Source: an uncultured Lentisphaeria bacterium (lineage in GTDB: Bacteria > Verrucomicrobiota > Lentisphaeria > JABSQK01 > CAJWLW01). From it: a stretch of DNA of 7,684 nt. Of this stretch, positions 5,750-7,684 are shown piece by piece. Every line of letters starts with the position of its first letter. The first letter of the stretch is position 1. The stretch covers positions 1-7,684 of the forward strand of contig CAJWLW010000238.1 of assembly GCA_913042885.1 (NCBI GenBank), read 5' to 3'. Below the pieces are notes generated by a model. The model ran no database searches and was not told where the DNA came from. It saw nothing but the letters and a program-made list of their open reading frames with translations. The translations under genes were made by a program, and so were the position numbers.

Positions 5750-7684
5750 CTGTCGTCTTCCCGGGCTAAGGTGCGGTAGTACTCCTCGAGCAATGACTCG
5801 TAGCCTTGAGGGTAGCCATCATCGGTGGACTGCAGCAGTTCCTCGCGCAACTTTGCCGGCAACTCGCGGGCCTGATGCAGGCTCAGCGCCGTGGTCTCGT
5901 CAAGGCCGGCTGCTGCTGCTTTCAACTGGCCAATGGCGATTTTTCGCTTGCGCGAAGCATCTTCGTAGCGCAGGTCGCGCAAATCCGTTTCGACTGATTT
6001 CATCAGTTCGATGGCATTGCCCAGACGCCGGCCGGTGACACTCGCCGTATCGAGTTCCTTGGCAATCCGCTCGGCCTTCTCGCGCGTGCCCATCTGCTTG
6101 GCACTGAGCCGTTCCAGGTCACGCACAAAATCCGGGGGCGTCCCGCCTTGTAGGCCCTTCTTGCCGCTGCCTGCCTTCTTGCCGCCGCCAGTCGAGCCGT
6201 TGGGGTCGAGTTTTCCTTCCTGCTCGAGCTTGCCTTCCTCGTAGCGCTCTTTGTTGAGACGTGCCGGCGTCTTACGGCCCTCGAGCCCGCGGGCGATCTC
6301 GCCGACCATCTGACCGGACGCCTTACCGCGCCGCCCGTCGCCGGAACGACCGGACTGCTCGTTGGTGTTCGGCAGGTCGTTGCCCGTTTTGCCCTTGGCG
6401 GAGAAATTGCTTTGCGGGCCGTCCATGACACCCCAACCGGCCTGGTCCAGGTTTTCACCCCATGCGGACGTCGCGTCGTCGGCTTCTTCATCGAATTCCT
6501 CTTCCTCCTGCAGCAGCTCGCCGATCAGATCCTCGAGCACGTCCGGCAGCGGCATCTCATCGAAATTCATCGGTTTATTGCCCAAGGGATCCTCTATATT
6601 CCACTTGAAATAGTCCGGTTCATCGAGCAGCCACACTTCAAGGTCCTCCCTCATCGTAGTGGCTCCGCTGACGGCCATTTCCTCGACTGGAATATCCAGT
6701 TTGACGGTCGCCTTCCGGGGTTTAGGCTCGATCTCCTCGAAGACAGTATTGATGTCTTCGCGCAGACCGAAGTCATCGACGAAGCCGGTGGGCAATTTCG
6801 ACAACTCCTCGACCGTGCCCTTTTGCCATTTTGACCAGCGCCGGCGGAACTCTTCGAACTGCTCGAGATCCTTGAGCTCCTCCTCACTGAACTCATCGAC
6901 AGGTTTTTTCGGCATCTTTTCCATTTTCGAGGCCATCTCGGTCTCATCGATGGTGAGGCGGTTGAGGTCGAGCAACAGTTTCGCCAGGGCTTCCGACAGT
7001 TCCTTGTGTGCCGGTTCGTCTTTGTCACGGATACGGCGCAGCGACCGGCGCGCCTTGTCGTTGCGTTGGAGCCGTCGCAGCATGTCTTCGAGCACGGTGA
7101 TTATTTCGTCCTGGACCGGAAGTGAATTGTTGCGCAGCATGGCGGCACGAGCATCATCCTTCGTCGCCTTGCCGGTTTCCAGCAGCCTGATAGCGTCGGC
7201 CATAAGTCCGGCATACAGCTCGTCGAGTGCTTCAACCATGGTGGCCACCGGCAACTTGCTCTTTCTCATCTCGCGGGCGAGCACGGCGGTGTTCGTGCGG
7301 ATTTTGATCTGCCGCAGCAGCAGTGTTTCGAAGCCAATGCCGGATGCTGTCTGGGCACGATTCGAGCGCTGCAACCGGATCAGTTCCTCGAGTACGGCGG
7401 CATAGTCGTCGAGTTGCATCTGCAGCTTGGCAAGTTCCTGCTCCGGGGTAACGACGAAAATCGAATACCGTCGGGATTCGCCAGTTCCGGGACCAGTCTG
7501 GTCGTTGCGATCGGTGACCGTTGCCCAATATTGCACGACATCGCCGGCACCGATGCCGGTGCTCTCCAGATCCCAATCAAATTCATGCACGGTGCGACTG
7601 TCGATTGTCGGAGATCGCGGGAAGCGTATAAGCTGGCGGGGTGTGGTGAGATTGTTGACACGATACACAATGCGCACATCGCCG
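5746..7684 (-). CDS. Large helical Glu/Gly-rich protein, 5' end beyond the window
   Basis: Partial. The frame stays open to the right edge (codons before GTG7677 read G-D), so GTG7677 is an internal Val and the true start lies outside. Numbering from there: residues 1-77 end an Ig-like beta region (GDVVQYWATVTDRND, then SRRYSIFVVTPEQE). Residues 78-300 are long charged helices, probably coiled coil. Residues 386-401 are very acidic (LLQEEEEFDEEADD). Residues 404-515 are Gly-rich and low in hydrophobics, with GNDLPNTNEQSGRSGDGRR at 432-450 and GGGKKAGSGKKG at 497-508. Residues 516-643 return to helices and end in YESLLEEYYRTLAREDDR. From memory, this order, the NEQSGRSG-type motif and the EEYYRTLA-type ending resemble large planctomycete/lentisphaere proteins found next to MoxR, DUF58 and VWA genes; those genes would be to the right and are not in view. 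No membrane segment or active site is seen in this part. Its stop overlaps the GTG of the next gene, so the two are probably co-translated. Confidence 0.88.
   Translation of the reverse strand, partial: GDVRIVYRVNNLTTPRQLIRFPRSPTIDSRTVHEFDWDLESTGIGAGDVVQYWATVTDRNDQTGPGTGESRRYSIFVVTPEQELAKLQMQLDDYAAVLEELIRLQRSNRAQTASGIGFETLLLRQIKIRTNTAVLAREMRKSKLPVATMVEALDELYAGLMADAIRLLETGKATKDDARAAMLRNNSLPVQDEIITVLEDMLRRLQRNDKARRSLRRIRDKDEPAHKELSEALAKLLLDLNRLTIDETEMASKMEKMPKKPVDEFSEEELKDLEQFEEFRRRWSKWQKGTVEELSKLPTGFVDDFGLREDINTVFEEIEPKPRKATVKLDIPVEEMAVSGATTMREDLEVWLLDEPDYFKWNIEDPLGNKPMNFDEMPLPDVLEDLIGELLQEEEEFDEEADDATSAWGENLDQAGWGVMDGPQSNFSAKGKTGNDLPNTNEQSGRSGDGRRGKASGQMVGEIARGLEGRKTPARLNKERYEEGKLEQEGKLDPNGSTGGGKKAGSGKKGLQGGTPPDFVRDLERLSAKQMGTREKAERIAKELDTASVTGRRLGNAIELMKSVETDLRDLRYEDASRKRKIAIGQLKAAAAGLDETTALSLHQARELPAKLREELLQSTDDGYPQGYESLLEEYYRTLAREDDR
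5756..5762 (-). promoter_or_regulatory. Ribosome binding site candidate inside the upstream gene
   Basis: GGGAAGA on the minus strand, seven bases before GTG5749 and inside the last codons of the upstream gene. Together with the GTGA overlap it supports coupled translation from GTG5749 over the alternative ATG pair at 5683/5680, which has no such motif before it. Confidence 0.45.

Noticed and set aside
6659..7405. 248-codon plus-strand frame, very Ser-rich
   Set aside because: It is antisense to the large helical protein; the Ser/Arg richness is what the complement of Glu/Leu/Arg-rich codons gives.

Overview
The window looks like chromosomal DNA from a free-living Gram-negative-type bacterium. 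The exported multidomain proteins (PKD, PA14-like, carbohydrate-binding-like, TPR-like), the GTG/TTG starts and the style of the large Glu- and Gly-rich protein recall the Planctomycetota/Verrucomicrobiota/Lentisphaerota/Kiritimatiellota group. That placement is inference from protein style; no marker gene is present. There are no tRNA or rRNA genes, no CRISPR array, and no transposase or integrase.

Left part, plus strand: one gene for a predicted exported protein (about 345 aa) with a signal peptide, a small beta-barrel-like patch and a disordered acidic Trp/Asp/Glu tail. Its best start is a TTG at 121. It is followed by about 280 bases without a convincing gene, apart from a 20-codon reading frame whose GTG overlaps the stop codon.

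Middle, minus strand, convergent with the first gene: a 120-aa release-factor-like protein with a GGQ motif and a basic tail (ArfB/YaeJ type, ribosome rescue). It stands alone, 177 bases downstream of the next minus-strand gene.

Right part, minus strand, read right to left: a probable operon of three exported or envelope proteins. First comes the C-terminal 645 or so residues of a large helical protein cut by the window edge. Next, overlapping by four bases (GTGA), is a 730-aa protein with DUF2341-like, PA14-like, PKD and TPR-like regions. After 118 bases comes a 485-aa protein with two beta-rich N-terminal units and a C-terminal carbohydrate-binding-like jelly roll. The first protein resembles the large helical proteins that sit beside MoxR ATPase / DUF58 / VWA genes in planctomycete-like genomes, but those partners would lie beyond the right edge and are not seen. 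The likely theme is surface or periplasmic binding and assembly. No enzymatic active site is visible in the three proteins, so the function is unknown.

The window also has several short tandem repeats, both in coding sequence and between genes.
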